Positions 9,176-17,833 of a stretch of DNA of 58,717 nt are shown here, in pieces. The first letter of the stretch is position 1, and each line of letters opens with the position of its first letter. Source of the DNA: Chitinophagaceae bacterium (GTDB taxonomy: Bacteria > Bacteroidota > Bacteroidia > Chitinophagales > Chitinophagaceae); the NCBI GenBank assembly GCA_947450165.1, contig CANFUJ010000002.1, positions 1 through 58,717 on the forward strand, written 5' to 3'. The translations under genes were made by a program, and so were the position numbers. Under the pieces are notes generated by a model. The model was not told the DNA's origin. It made no database searches and saw only the letters and a list, made by a program, of their open reading frames with translations.

Positions 9176-9799
9176 TTAATTTAAATTAGGGTTTTTGGAA
9201 ACTGATTTATTTTCTTTATGCTTGTTATTGTTTTTATCAAACACAAATATCAATAAAAAAATAACGGCATACGCAACAATTGTAAACCAATCGTGATGAT
9301 CAATACCTAAAGGCATTGTCCAATTTTTATTTACAGATACCAAAAAAAGACTAATTCGAATTACGTTAATGCTCCAAAGGGAAAACAATCCAACAATTAT
9401 CCAAATTATCTTTCGGATAATTGATGATTTGTTGGCTAAAACAAAAGCTATCCAAAAACTGTATACCCCATAACCAACGCAATCATAAGCAATTTGAACA
9501 CCTTTACCATTTACAAATCGAATGATATGATTTTTAAATTGAATGGTTTGAATGCCAAAAAACGAAAGCAATGTCTTCGTACCAAACAAAAGAGAATTTT
9601 TTATTGCAGTTATATAATCTAAATATTTTGAAGCAAACTCACTATAATATCCTCCAGGCGCAACAAAGCCAATCCAAAAAAAAGTGCCAAAATATAGAAA
9701 AACAAACACTGCTAAAAACTTAATAATAAATTGCTTAAAATCAGCGTTTTTATATAAATGATTACTCTGCATGTTGAAAGAACATTTGTTGATATGCAT
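9176..9799 (-). CDS. xrtY: Exosortase/archaeosortase family transpeptidase (likely XrtY type)
   Basis: This is an integral inner-membrane protein of 207 residues with about five to six hydrophobic segments. It carries the exosortase active-site pattern: the Cys in AYDCVGYGV (C107), the Arg in SINVIRIS (R148, with the N-x-x-R spacing) and a His in GIDHHDW (H168/H169). Exosortases cut PEP-CTERM-like tails on the periplasmic side and hand the protein to a surface acceptor. The likely substrate here is the 69-residue protein at 43301-43510. It sits between a glycosyltransferase overlapping it upstream and the carbamoyltransferase, inside the polysaccharide operon. The start is either the ATG at 9799 (A-rich leader) or the ATG at 9772. 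Exosortase is well supported; the Y subtype is from memory and the PID-type target. Confidence 0.82.
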   Translation of the reverse strand: MHINKCSFNMQSNHLYKNADFKQFIIKFLAVFVFLYFGTFFWIGFVAPGGYYSEFASKYLDYITAIKNSLLFGTKTLLSFFGIQTIQFKNHIIRFVNGKGVQIAYDCVGYGVYSFWIAFVLANKSSIIRKIIWIIVGLFSLWSINVIRISLFLVSVNKNWTMPLGIDHHDWFTIVAYAVIFLLIFVFDKNNNKHKENKSVSKNPNLN

Positions 9800-10877
9800 T
9801 TTTTATTTCTGCTATGTCGAAAGTTTTATGAGCATAATCTTTAGCCGCTTTACTCCATTTTGAATACGCTGTTTCATTCATCAGAACAAAAAAATCAATT
9901 GCTTTTTTAATATCCTCTGGAATAGGCTCAACATTCAATCCTGCATTATTTTTTTCTAAATCATTCCATGGAGTATTATTGCTGGTGATAAGCGGTTTGC
10001 CTGCACTAAGTCCTTCGAATAAAGCGTGTCCAAAGTTTTCACTTTGACTTGGGCAAATAAAAACATGTGCATTGGCATAAAATGAATCCAAATCGTTTGG
10101 AGGGATTGGACCATGATGAACAACTTTTATGTTAGTTGGAAGTTGCTGAATTATTTTCAAACATTCATTCCAATAATCTGCAAAATAAATAGGGCCGCAA
10201 ATATCGTATTGAACATGATGCTTGCAATCTTTCAAAGCTTTTAAAATTTGCAAATGATTTTTCATTGGGCCAATAAGGGCAACCGTTAATAAATTGATCG
10301 TCCCTTCTGATTTAAAAGAAACATTAGATTTTCGAATGTTTGGAATATTTTGAACCACCCAAACTTTAGCTTGATTGCCAAAAACAGATTGAATATGTGA
10401 TTTTTCTGTTTCGTCGGTAGCATGAAATGAAACTTTTTTCCATTTTAAAATAGGTTTTAAAAAAGCGAGATAAAGTTTCTTTTTAAATGCTTTTTGACGG
10501 AGTGCAGGCGGATGAAGCATGCCTCTAGCAGAGAGAATGATTTTTGCGGAGCGGGAAAATAAAATAGGTAAAATGGTAAACCTAAAAGAATAAATACCAA
10601 TAATAAAAACAGCATTTACTTTTAGAGATTTCAACAATTGTAAATGTTTAAATAAAGACAACTGCTTATCTCCATAAAAAACTTTAGTATTCTTGTTAAA
10701 ATCAGTCCATTCATCCATTGAAATATTTTTCAATGGCACATTATTTATGTCCGAATTGCTGGTCATTATTTTAAAATCCAAATCATCGCAATTGTTTACC
10801 ATAGTGTAAACAGATTGAATGGGGCCTCCAGCGAGAAAAGCGGGTGTAAACCAAGGTATGGAGATAAGGGTGGTCAA
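9762..10877 (-). CDS. Glycosyltransferase family 4 (GT-B), TTG start
   Basis: This is a GT-B fold glycosyltransferase of about 371 residues. The glycine-rich acceptor loop PWFTPAFLAGGPIQS is at the N-terminus and the nucleotide-sugar site lies late (FICPSQSENFGHALFEGLSAG). The ORF track starts at a TTG at 10913. I prefer the TTG at 10877, whose bases form TTGA with the Wzy-like gene's stop codon and which gives a normal opening (M/L-TTLISIPWF). There is no ATG or GTG in frame upstream of this motif. The gene overlaps the exosortase start downstream. Sugar specificity is unknown. It may correspond to the glycosyltransferase that accompanies XrtY-type exosortases in related genomes, but I cannot confirm this. 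Confidence 0.85.
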   Translation of the reverse strand: MTTLISIPWFTPAFLAGGPIQSVYTMVNNCDDLDFKIMTSNSDINNVPLKNISMDEWTDFNKNTKVFYGDKQLSLFKHLQLLKSLKVNAVFIIGIYSFRFTILPILFSRSAKIILSARGMLHPPALRQKAFKKKLYLAFLKPILKWKKVSFHATDETEKSHIQSVFGNQAKVWVVQNIPNIRKSNVSFKSEGTINLLTVALIGPMKNHLQILKALKDCKHHVQYDICGPIYFADYWNECLKIIQQLPTNIKVVHHGPIPPNDLDSFYANAHVFICPSQSENFGHALFEGLSAGKPLITSNNTPWNDLEKNNAGLNVEPIPEDIKKAIDFFVLMNETAYSKWSKAAKDYAHKTFDIAEIKNAYQQMFFQHAE

Positions 10878-12247
10878 TTGGATGATAATTTCAATACAAA
10901 ATAACTTTTCCAAATTTTAATTACCACAAAAATCAAAAAACAAGATTTTAATAAGTGACCAAGAATGGTTTGTAATTCACAATCTGGGCGTATTGGATAA
11001 TAAAAAACGAGTGTAGGAAATAAATATAAAATTGGAAAATTGAAACTGTATTTGTAAAAAATAGAAATAACATAACTAAATAATAATCCTAAAAAAAACA
11101 TAAATACAATCCCCCCAAATTTGCCAAAATTCACATAGCCATCACCTATTGAGCTCAATCCCATTGAAGTACTACCGATTGGAAATCCAGCCCATTTCAT
11201 AAAAAATAAACGATCCCCGGCATTTAATTTATTGGGCGCAACGACTCTTGGCAAAATAGCAGCCTCTAATATTTGGATAAGTTCAGCACCATTTGCATAA
11301 TTTTCTTTTTCAGGTACATTGTTCATGATATTTGTAATAATAAAACCTTGATTAATTCTAATATTACTAACCTTTAATTTTTCTAATGTAAAAAGTTCAT
11401 TTTTTTCGCTCTTTGTTTTTGTAGTAGCAGTAAAAGTTGAAATACTTCCATCCTTACCTTCTTTCCAGGTAGCATCTCTGTAATCACCTTTTAGCATTTG
11501 AATAAAAATAGAAATACCAATAAACAAAACAGCCAACCCGAATTTTAAATAGTTAGACGGCTTATACTTAATCGAAAAAACTGCACCCATAAACAACAAC
11601 CAAATCAACAAATCATGAAACATGGCTTCACCTAGAGAAGTTAAAATTATTGAAGACAAAACTATAAATAAACTTAATGGTTTTAGTTTATTATCTCCGA
11701 GAATTAGCATGAATAATCCAACAAATTTAAATGAACCAAACAATGTAAAAACGAAACCAACTTCTTTACTAAAAAATGACGAAACCAAACTTGAAATAAA
11801 ACCTATAACAATAAAAAAATACATAGTTTGTTGATTGTTCTTTACATATTCTTTTACACGATTAACATTGATAAATTCATCCGACACGTTTTTATTGATT
11901 TTTATTTTCAATCCTATAATAAACATAATTGTTGCAGGAATAACATAACTAAAATATGTAGTTTCATCAACTTGCATTTTCAAAAAGCCCAATTGATATT
12001 CATCTAGTCCATTATAAGCAAATGAGGGGCCTACCAACATTTGCACACACATTAGGGAACCGGCCAAATAACGTACTGGCAAAACAAAACCAATTGAATA
12101 AAACAAAAGCATAAACTGATATGCAGAAATCATTAAGGCAAAAAAAGTGTACAAACTAAGTTCTGGAAATAGCAATTTGGTAAAAACGACAATAGCAAAA
12201 TATACTCTCCAGTCTATTGAAACATCAGTTTTAAAAAGATTATTCAT
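10874..12247 (-). CDS. Wzy-like polymerase / O-antigen ligase-like membrane protein
   Basis: This is a polytopic inner-membrane protein of 457 residues with roughly ten hydrophobic helices. It has a long polar loop (about residues 270-350: KGDYRDATWKEGKDGSISTF... NAGDRLFFMKWAGFPIGSTS), the usual look of Wzy polymerases and WaaL-type ligases, which share little sequence. It should polymerise repeat units or ligate the glycan to an acceptor in the periplasm. Its position two genes before the exosortase suggests the 'exosortase-associated Wzy-like' group (recollection). The stop overlaps the next gene as TTGA. The 161-nt gap upstream (12248-12408) is AT-rich and I see no promoter box in it. Confidence 0.7.
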   Translation of the reverse strand: MNNLFKTDVSIDWRVYFAIVVFTKLLFPELSLYTFFALMISAYQFMLLFYSIGFVLPVRYLAGSLMCVQMLVGPSFAYNGLDEYQLGFLKMQVDETTYFSYVIPATIMFIIGLKIKINKNVSDEFINVNRVKEYVKNNQQTMYFFIVIGFISSLVSSFFSKEVGFVFTLFGSFKFVGLFMLILGDNKLKPLSLFIVLSSIILTSLGEAMFHDLLIWLLFMGAVFSIKYKPSNYLKFGLAVLFIGISIFIQMLKGDYRDATWKEGKDGSISTFTATTKTKSEKNELFTLEKLKVSNIRINQGFIITNIMNNVPEKENYANGAELIQILEAAILPRVVAPNKLNAGDRLFFMKWAGFPIGSTSMGLSSIGDGYVNFGKFGGIVFMFFLGLLFSYVISIFYKYSFNFPILYLFPTLVFYYPIRPDCELQTILGHLLKSCFLIFVVIKIWKSYFVLKLSSN

Positions 12248-12408
12248 TTAGAATTTAGAGATTGGAGATAATAGAGTGAAAATAATAAAAAGATTATTGA
12301 ACAATTGAATTTTATTAAATTTTAATGGAATAATTATGATAAACATTTTGTAATTATTAAATAAAGATTTTTGCACGTAAGATTCTAAATAAAATCAGAT
12401 TATTAAAA

Positions 12409-13584
12409 TCAATTCATGTTGCTTAATGTTAATTTCCTTTCTATTGCTTTAGCTATTTTTTCGAAGGAATAATCTTTTATAATTTCTAAAGATGCTGCAC
12501 CCATTTTATTGTCATTCGTGTTTAACTCAACCATTTTAATAAGGTACTTTTTTAATTCATTCATGTTTTGAGATTCAAAAACAAATCCATTCAAACCTTG
12601 AACAATTAAATTTTGAGCACAACCACATTTATCACTGACAATAATTGATTTACCATTAGCCATTGCTTCATTTACTGCAAGTCCCCAAGATTCTCCAGGG
12701 CCTGCTGATGGCAAAACGAATGTATTTGCCATTTCATAAGCACTAGGCATACTCGCCTGATTTTGAAAGTTTAAAAAATGAATATTTGACGAATTGGATT
12801 TCGATTTTAAATTTTCTTCTAATTCTCCATTTCCCACAAAAACGAGGTGAATATTTTTTTCAAAGGATGCAGAAATAAATGATTCCAATAATAATTCAGG
12901 ATTCTTTTTGGCTTCTAATTTACCTGCAAATAGAAATACAAAATCCGATTCGTTTATCTTCAATGATTGCCTTATTTCAGATGCTATTTTCTTAGATTTA
13001 TCATTTGAAATGAAACGGCTATTGTCAATAGCATGAGGAGCAAAAATCAATTGATTGTTTTTTAAACCAAGTTTTTTATAATAATCAAAATTGCTTTTCC
13101 CTACATAAAAAGCTTGGTCAATATGTCTATAAACCCATCTTAAAAATATCCTACGAAATACTGATTTAAATGTTTTTTTTTCATCCAACATTGTGGAGTC
13201 TCCTCTAAAATAAACGGGGAGTTTCCCTTTAAAATATCTTAAACATTTAAGATGACTTTTAAAATTCCAACCATAAACTAAAATCGCATCGGCTTTCCAT
13301 AATTCAATTTCTTGTATTAGAGTTGGATTATCAATTCCTTTATAATGACTTGAGCCTTGATTCTTTGAAATATTTTGAATGAAATTATACTTATATCCAT
13401 TTAATAAATCGATATCCCAATTGATTACTTTTCCAAAACCAGGGTCGAATTTATTTTTTAATACAGATTTACCCCAAGTATAAAAAACTTTTAGTTCAAT
13501 TATTCCTCTTTGCGTTAATAATTCGAATAGGGGCGCATTATATTGAATTGGGTGTGTTGTTATTATCGCTAATCTCTTTTTCAT
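12409..13584 (-). CDS. Glycosyltransferase family 4 (GT-B)
   Basis: This is a cytoplasmic GT-B glycosyltransferase of 391 residues. The N-terminal half begins MKKRLAIITTHPIQYNAPLF, an opening common in Bacteroidota glycosyltransferases of capsule loci. The C-terminal half has AGKLEAKKNPELLLESF (a GT4 signature) and the E-x7-E-like GPGESWGLAVNEAMANGK, which bind the nucleotide donor. It starts 9 nt after the upstream CgeB-like gene and is followed by a 161-nt gap. Donor and acceptor are unknown. Confidence 0.88.
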   Translation of the reverse strand: MKKRLAIITTHPIQYNAPLFELLTQRGIIELKVFYTWGKSVLKNKFDPGFGKVINWDIDLLNGYKYNFIQNISKNQGSSHYKGIDNPTLIQEIELWKADAILVYGWNFKSHLKCLRYFKGKLPVYFRGDSTMLDEKKTFKSVFRRIFLRWVYRHIDQAFYVGKSNFDYYKKLGLKNNQLIFAPHAIDNSRFISNDKSKKIASEIRQSLKINESDFVFLFAGKLEAKKNPELLLESFISASFEKNIHLVFVGNGELEENLKSKSNSSNIHFLNFQNQASMPSAYEMANTFVLPSAGPGESWGLAVNEAMANGKSIIVSDKCGCAQNLIVQGLNGFVFESQNMNELKKYLIKMVELNTNDNKMGAASLEIIKDYSFEKIAKAIERKLTLSNMN

Positions 13585-13593
13585 TAATAAAAA

Positions 13594-14640
13594 TTAATTC
13601 AAAGGGGCTGAATAAATTATTTCTATAACATTCTGCAAACGAGATTCGTGTGAATAGCCTGATTGATAAGAACGGGAATAAGCTAATGCAGCCATTTTGA
13701 GCCTTAGTTCTTTATTTTGAATATAAAATTCAACCTTTTCAAGCATTTCTTCTTTTGATGTGAAAAAATCAACCTCTTTTCCTTCTTCAAAAAGTTGTTG
13801 GTGCAATGGACTTCTTTCAGCTAACATGAATACATCACAAGCCGGAATTTCAAAGGTTCGGCTATCTTGTTGATCTCGGTTTGCTTTACGTAAAAAATGT
13901 AAAGCAATATCCATTCTATTAATTACTTGAACATATTTTTCTCCGAAAACAGAGTGCCCATGATAATGATTTTTAAGCACATGCCAATATTTTCCATTAG
14001 GCCAACCATTTCCTGTGATTTGAATGTTTATGCCATGTTGTACCAAATAGGCAAGATATTCCTCCCTCTCTTCCTCATAACTCCCAATAAATCCAATGGT
14101 AATATTTTGATTATTTCTTTTATCCTTAATTTCAGGGATAGGTCGATGAAATTCAGGATCAAATGAACGATAACAAATTTCAACTCTTGGCGTTCCAATT
14201 CTTTTCAATTCAGCAATATTTACTTCTCGCTGTACAAACTGAATATCATAGTTTTTAAAAGTGTGGTAAACCCTCTTCCAACAATAACCATACTTGCCAC
14301 AAGGATCATCAGTAATTATATTCGCTAACTTTATATTGGGAAACCAATGCTTTATTCTCTTCAATGAATTCGACTTTAAATAAGGTTTGTTATCTACCCA
14401 TAAGATATCTGGTTGAAATTCCTGCACTTTCTGCAGCACATGTTTATTCAAAGATTGAATACCGGGACCTATAAAAAGATGATATTGAAAACGAAGCCAA
14501 AACGGAATAAAAATATATGGATCCACATCAATCCCTTCTACAACATGTCCCATTTTTTTTAAAGTTAAAAAACGCTTTCTTGAGTTACTCTCCTTTTCTA
14601 AACTTCCGATATATAATATTTTTCGAGCGATGAAAGTCAA
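13594..14640 (-). CDS. CgeB-like glycosyltransferase, TTG start
   Basis: These 348 residues resemble the CgeB / DUF3880-plus-Glyco_trans_1_2 architecture: an N-terminal ARKILYIGSLEKESNSRKRF Rossmann-type opening, then the C-terminal signature QDSRTFEIPACDVFMLAERS... followed by a terminal helix pair (EKVEFYIQNKELRLKMA). Such proteins act as GT-B glycosyltransferases in surface-polysaccharide and spore-coat loci. The start codon is TTG (14640); I see no in-frame ATG or GTG near the conserved opening. The sugar substrate is unknown. Confidence 0.8.
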   Translation of the reverse strand: MTFIARKILYIGSLEKESNSRKRFLTLKKMGHVVEGIDVDPYIFIPFWLRFQYHLFIGPGIQSLNKHVLQKVQEFQPDILWVDNKPYLKSNSLKRIKHWFPNIKLANIITDDPCGKYGYCWKRVYHTFKNYDIQFVQREVNIAELKRIGTPRVEICYRSFDPEFHRPIPEIKDKRNNQNITIGFIGSYEEEREEYLAYLVQHGINIQITGNGWPNGKYWHVLKNHYHGHSVFGEKYVQVINRMDIALHFLRKANRDQQDSRTFEIPACDVFMLAERSPLHQQLFEEGKEVDFFTSKEEMLEKVEFYIQNKELRLKMAALAYSRSYQSGYSHESRLQNVIEIIYSAPLN

Positions 14641-14758
14641 TTTTATTGCCTTTTTCAGAGTTAAATAATTTATTTCTTATACTTAAAGTATATGAAATGA
14701 TGGAAAATTTTAAAAAATGATTTTTTCTAATTTTAGAATATCAATATTGATACGCTTG

Positions 14759-15904
14759 TTAATTACTAAGTACATGAATGAGTAATTCCTTATAAATGAT
14801 ATCATAGTGATAAGGGCTACAAGCAAATGACAAACCTTCTCTATTTAAAGCGGCATAATCATCAAAATTATCAAGATCATTAAAATTTACTGGTATGATT
14901 TTGGGGTAACAATCTGTCCTGATATACTTAAAAGTATAGGTCATATCAGACGAGAACCAAACATCGAGTCCAAATGCAAGATATTCAAATACCTTATTGG
15001 ATACGGCATGAATGGTATTGGTTGAAAAAGGCTTGTAAATTACAACACCAATATCATAAAGAGGAAGAATACTCGGTAGTGTATGATAATCGCATCCTCC
15101 GCAATAACGGATATCATCATTATTTAATTTTTGTAAAGTTGCTCGAGTTTCATTATCAATATTATGCGCATAGATATCAATACTATATTTACCATTTTTT
15201 GAATTTATCCAATCTAGTAACTCTTGCAAGTACATGTTCTTCATACCCAGCGAACCAACATAAACCAATCTAACTTTTCCACTTTCAATTTTTGGTTTAT
15301 TGTTTTCATTAACAATCCAATTGGGTTTTGGATAATTTGGCATGGTGTGAAATAAATGATCATACTTAACATCTTGCATCAAAATGTCATTTCTAAAAAA
15401 CTTCATACGTTCTGGATTTGTGTGAGAAATCCAATGGAAAACAGGGTACATCCTTTTCTCCATTTCATGCATTTTATAATTTAGTATCATTATATTTCGA
15501 TAATCTTCAGGTGTAGTATATTCATGATAATGAACGATTAATTTCACTTTTTTATTAATTATTTTTTTATAAAACAAAGCAGGCCATGAAGACAATGTAT
15601 CAATATACATTATAGTATTTGGTCTGAATGCAATTAATCTAAATAAACCAACCAAATGAAAAATCAAATACCCAAAATAACGTTTATATTTGTTTTTATG
15701 TTGTGATATTGGTCTTAATATATCTACAGATGCTGATCCTTTTGAAGCATACAATTGAAGATTTCTGAATAGTGCAGGCTTTGTTGAAAACACTTTTAAC
15801 TTTATCTCAGTTTCATTTGAGAAAAAATCAATCATGTTCATAGCTGGTGGATACTGTTCTAGTGGATGATAATGAATTAAAAATAATTTCTTATTACTAG
15901 TCAT
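14759..15904 (-). CDS. Putative GT-B glycosyltransferase
   Basis: This 381-residue cytoplasmic protein has a weak GT4 pattern. The N-terminal half contains RPNTIMYIDTLSSWPALFYKK and VHYHEYTTPEDYR; the C-terminal half has VRLVYVGSLGMKNMYLQELL and later VSNKVFEYLAFGLDVWFSSD, which corresponds to the donor-binding 'K.fEyla.G.PvI' motif. It lies between asnB and the CgeB-like gene, with spacers of about 110 nt on both sides. Glycosyltransferase is likely from fold motifs and context; specificity is unknown. Confidence 0.72.
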   Translation of the reverse strand: MTSNKKLFLIHYHPLEQYPPAMNMIDFFSNETEIKLKVFSTKPALFRNLQLYASKGSASVDILRPISQHKNKYKRYFGYLIFHLVGLFRLIAFRPNTIMYIDTLSSWPALFYKKIINKKVKLIVHYHEYTTPEDYRNIMILNYKMHEMEKRMYPVFHWISHTNPERMKFFRNDILMQDVKYDHLFHTMPNYPKPNWIVNENNKPKIESGKVRLVYVGSLGMKNMYLQELLDWINSKNGKYSIDIYAHNIDNETRATLQKLNNDDIRYCGGCDYHTLPSILPLYDIGVVIYKPFSTNTIHAVSNKVFEYLAFGLDVWFSSDMTYTFKYIRTDCYPKIIPVNFNDLDNFDDYAALNREGLSFACSPYHYDIIYKELLIHVLSN

Positions 15905-16012
15905 AATTTTTACTTTCTAATTCTTTGAAAAAATCATAAATACTACAATAAGCTCAGCGTTATTTTCAATAGATAAACTATGTAGATTGTTCATTTTATT
16001 CAACCGCTTTAT

Positions 16013-17830
16013 TTACAAGCTATTTTTATTTAAATCGTACCAAATCATATAACTCAAAGTTCTCCAGAAAACTGAAATATCTTCTTTCCCTGCGTAAAAA
16101 CGTTCTCCAAGTTTCAACGTCTCTTCTTTTGATAATAATGGTGTTTTATCGAGTAAATCGAAAAAGATTTCTTTCCCTTTTTTATTATTTTTTAATAAAT
16201 GATCAAGTGGAGAAGGGAACCCATATTTCCCTTTTTGATCAAGAATTTTATCAGGTACGATTCCTCTAAATGTTTTCCTCATGATGCTTTTACTACTCCC
16301 ACTGATTACATCATCTGTATTAAATTGAAGAACAAATTCGATAAGTTTATGATCAAAAAATGGCACGCGAATTTCAATGCCAAAATTCATTGAATTGCGA
16401 TCTTCGTAGTGTAAAAAATGTGGCGCTGTCCAGCTTTTATAATTATTCAACATATTGGCTACAAAAGGATCTGGATGATTGTAGTAATAATGTTTCACAT
16501 CCGGATGAATGTTTACATGTTTAAACTTAAGATGCAATTGTGTATTTTTTACAAATCGCCTAATTGAAACTGGTAAACACTCATAAGTACTTCTTAAAAA
16601 TAAATGAGAATAGGTATTATTTTCTCTTGCTTTTCTAAAATTTAATACTTCTGAAAAATATTTTACAAATCTTCTTTGGTATAAAAGTCTTGCATGTTGT
16701 GCATTTACCATTGATTCATAACCGCCAAACAATTCATCTCCTCCAGAACCTGAAAGCAAAACTTTGATGTTTTTGTCTTTAGCTAGTTTACATAATTTAT
16801 AATGGGTGTACATCGAGCCATCTAGGATTGGGCTTCCATTTTGGTAAATTACTTTTGGGATATCTTCAAAGAAATCATCATTAGATAATTGTAAATCATT
16901 TTTAATAATCCTATTGTCAGAATTTGTAATTTCATTGATAAGTGAATTCTCAGGATGGAAATAAGGAAGAATTGCAGAGAACACATTAAGCTTATCTTGT
17001 TTCATATTTTTCAACGCAAAAACAGTTGCAGTAGATGAATCAAGTCCTCCAGATAAAAATGTTCCAACGGGTACATCAGAACGCAAATGGATTTTTATAT
17101 TTTCATCCATTGTTTCAATAAGTTCGAGACGGGCATTTTCATCAAATTTCCGGTTACCCAACTCAGGGAAATCCCAAAATGATTTTGGTTCAGTAGAATC
17201 TCCATTTAATCCAACCCACATATAATGTGCTGGCATTAAGTGTTTAATGCCTTCAAAAAGTGTGTGTTCATCCGCATCCATTCTTGCATCTGCTAAAAAC
17301 TCATACACTTTTAATTCATTTATTTTCTCCGAAACTCCTTGATTAATTAATGATTTGATTTCTGAAGCAAATAAAAATGTGTTATTAATTTTTCGAAAAA
17401 TCAACGGTTTAATTCCTAATCTATCTCGAGCGATTAATACTTTGTTTAATTTCGGATCAAACAAAGCAAACGCAAACATTCCCCTTAATTTCGAAAACAT
17501 GTCAAGTCCGTAAATACGGTAAGTTGCTAATAAAACTTCAGTGTCTGAATGGGTTTTAAAATTGTATTTATTTTTAAGCGCTTCTTTTAACTCTATATAA
17601 TTGTAAATCTCACCATTAAAAACGATAACATTGCCTGTCTCTTCATCTATCATTGGTTGATTGGCATCCGTACTTAAATCGATAATACTCAATCGAGCAT
17701 GAGCCAAATTGATGTTATTATCGTTCCAGTAAAATAAACCATCAGGCCCTCTATGCTTGATTCTTTCAAGCATAGATGTGATGGAAAATTGATTATTGTT
17801 TGGGCCAATAATGCCCGCGATTCCGCACAT
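16013..17830 (-). CDS. asnB: Asparagine synthase-like class-II amidotransferase (copy 1)
   Basis: This has 605 residues: an N-terminal class-II glutaminase (MCGIAGIIG with Cys2 nucleophile; KHRGPDGLFYW; NGEIYNYIEL; SDTEVLLATY) and a C-terminal AsnB synthetase domain with the PP-loop GTFLSGGLDSST and SGSGGDELFGGY. In glycan operons, and notably in exosortase-linked ones, these proteins probably amidate a sugar carboxylate rather than make asparagine. The uronic acid predicted from the WlbA/WbpD genes would be a fitting acceptor. It starts 3 nt after the upstream glycosyltransferase stop. A second, divergent copy lies at 36371-38164. Confidence 0.9.
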   Translation of the reverse strand: MCGIAGIIGPNNNQFSITSMLERIKHRGPDGLFYWNDNNINLAHARLSIIDLSTDANQPMIDEETGNVIVFNGEIYNYIELKEALKNKYNFKTHSDTEVLLATYRIYGLDMFSKLRGMFAFALFDPKLNKVLIARDRLGIKPLIFRKINNTFLFASEIKSLINQGVSEKINELKVYEFLADARMDADEHTLFEGIKHLMPAHYMWVGLNGDSTEPKSFWDFPELGNRKFDENARLELIETMDENIKIHLRSDVPVGTFLSGGLDSSTATVFALKNMKQDKLNVFSAILPYFHPENSLINEITNSDNRIIKNDLQLSNDDFFEDIPKVIYQNGSPILDGSMYTHYKLCKLAKDKNIKVLLSGSGGDELFGGYESMVNAQHARLLYQRRFVKYFSEVLNFRKARENNTYSHLFLRSTYECLPVSIRRFVKNTQLHLKFKHVNIHPDVKHYYYNHPDPFVANMLNNYKSWTAPHFLHYEDRNSMNFGIEIRVPFFDHKLIEFVLQFNTDDVISGSSKSIMRKTFRGIVPDKILDQKGKYGFPSPLDHLLKNNKKGKEIFFDLLDKTPLLSKEETLKLGERFYAGKEDISVFWRTLSYMIWYDLNKNSL

Positions 17831-17833
17831 GAT

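Noticed and set aside
10878-10913. 12-codon N-terminal extension of the glycosyltransferase from the TTG at 10913.
   Set aside because: It lies inside the Wzy-like gene and precedes the normal GT4 opening; the TTG at 10877 within TTGA is more economical.
12248-12408. Possible internal promoter in the 161-nt gap before the Wzy-like gene.
   Set aside because: I found no TAnnTTTG box on the minus strand; the gap is simply AT-rich.
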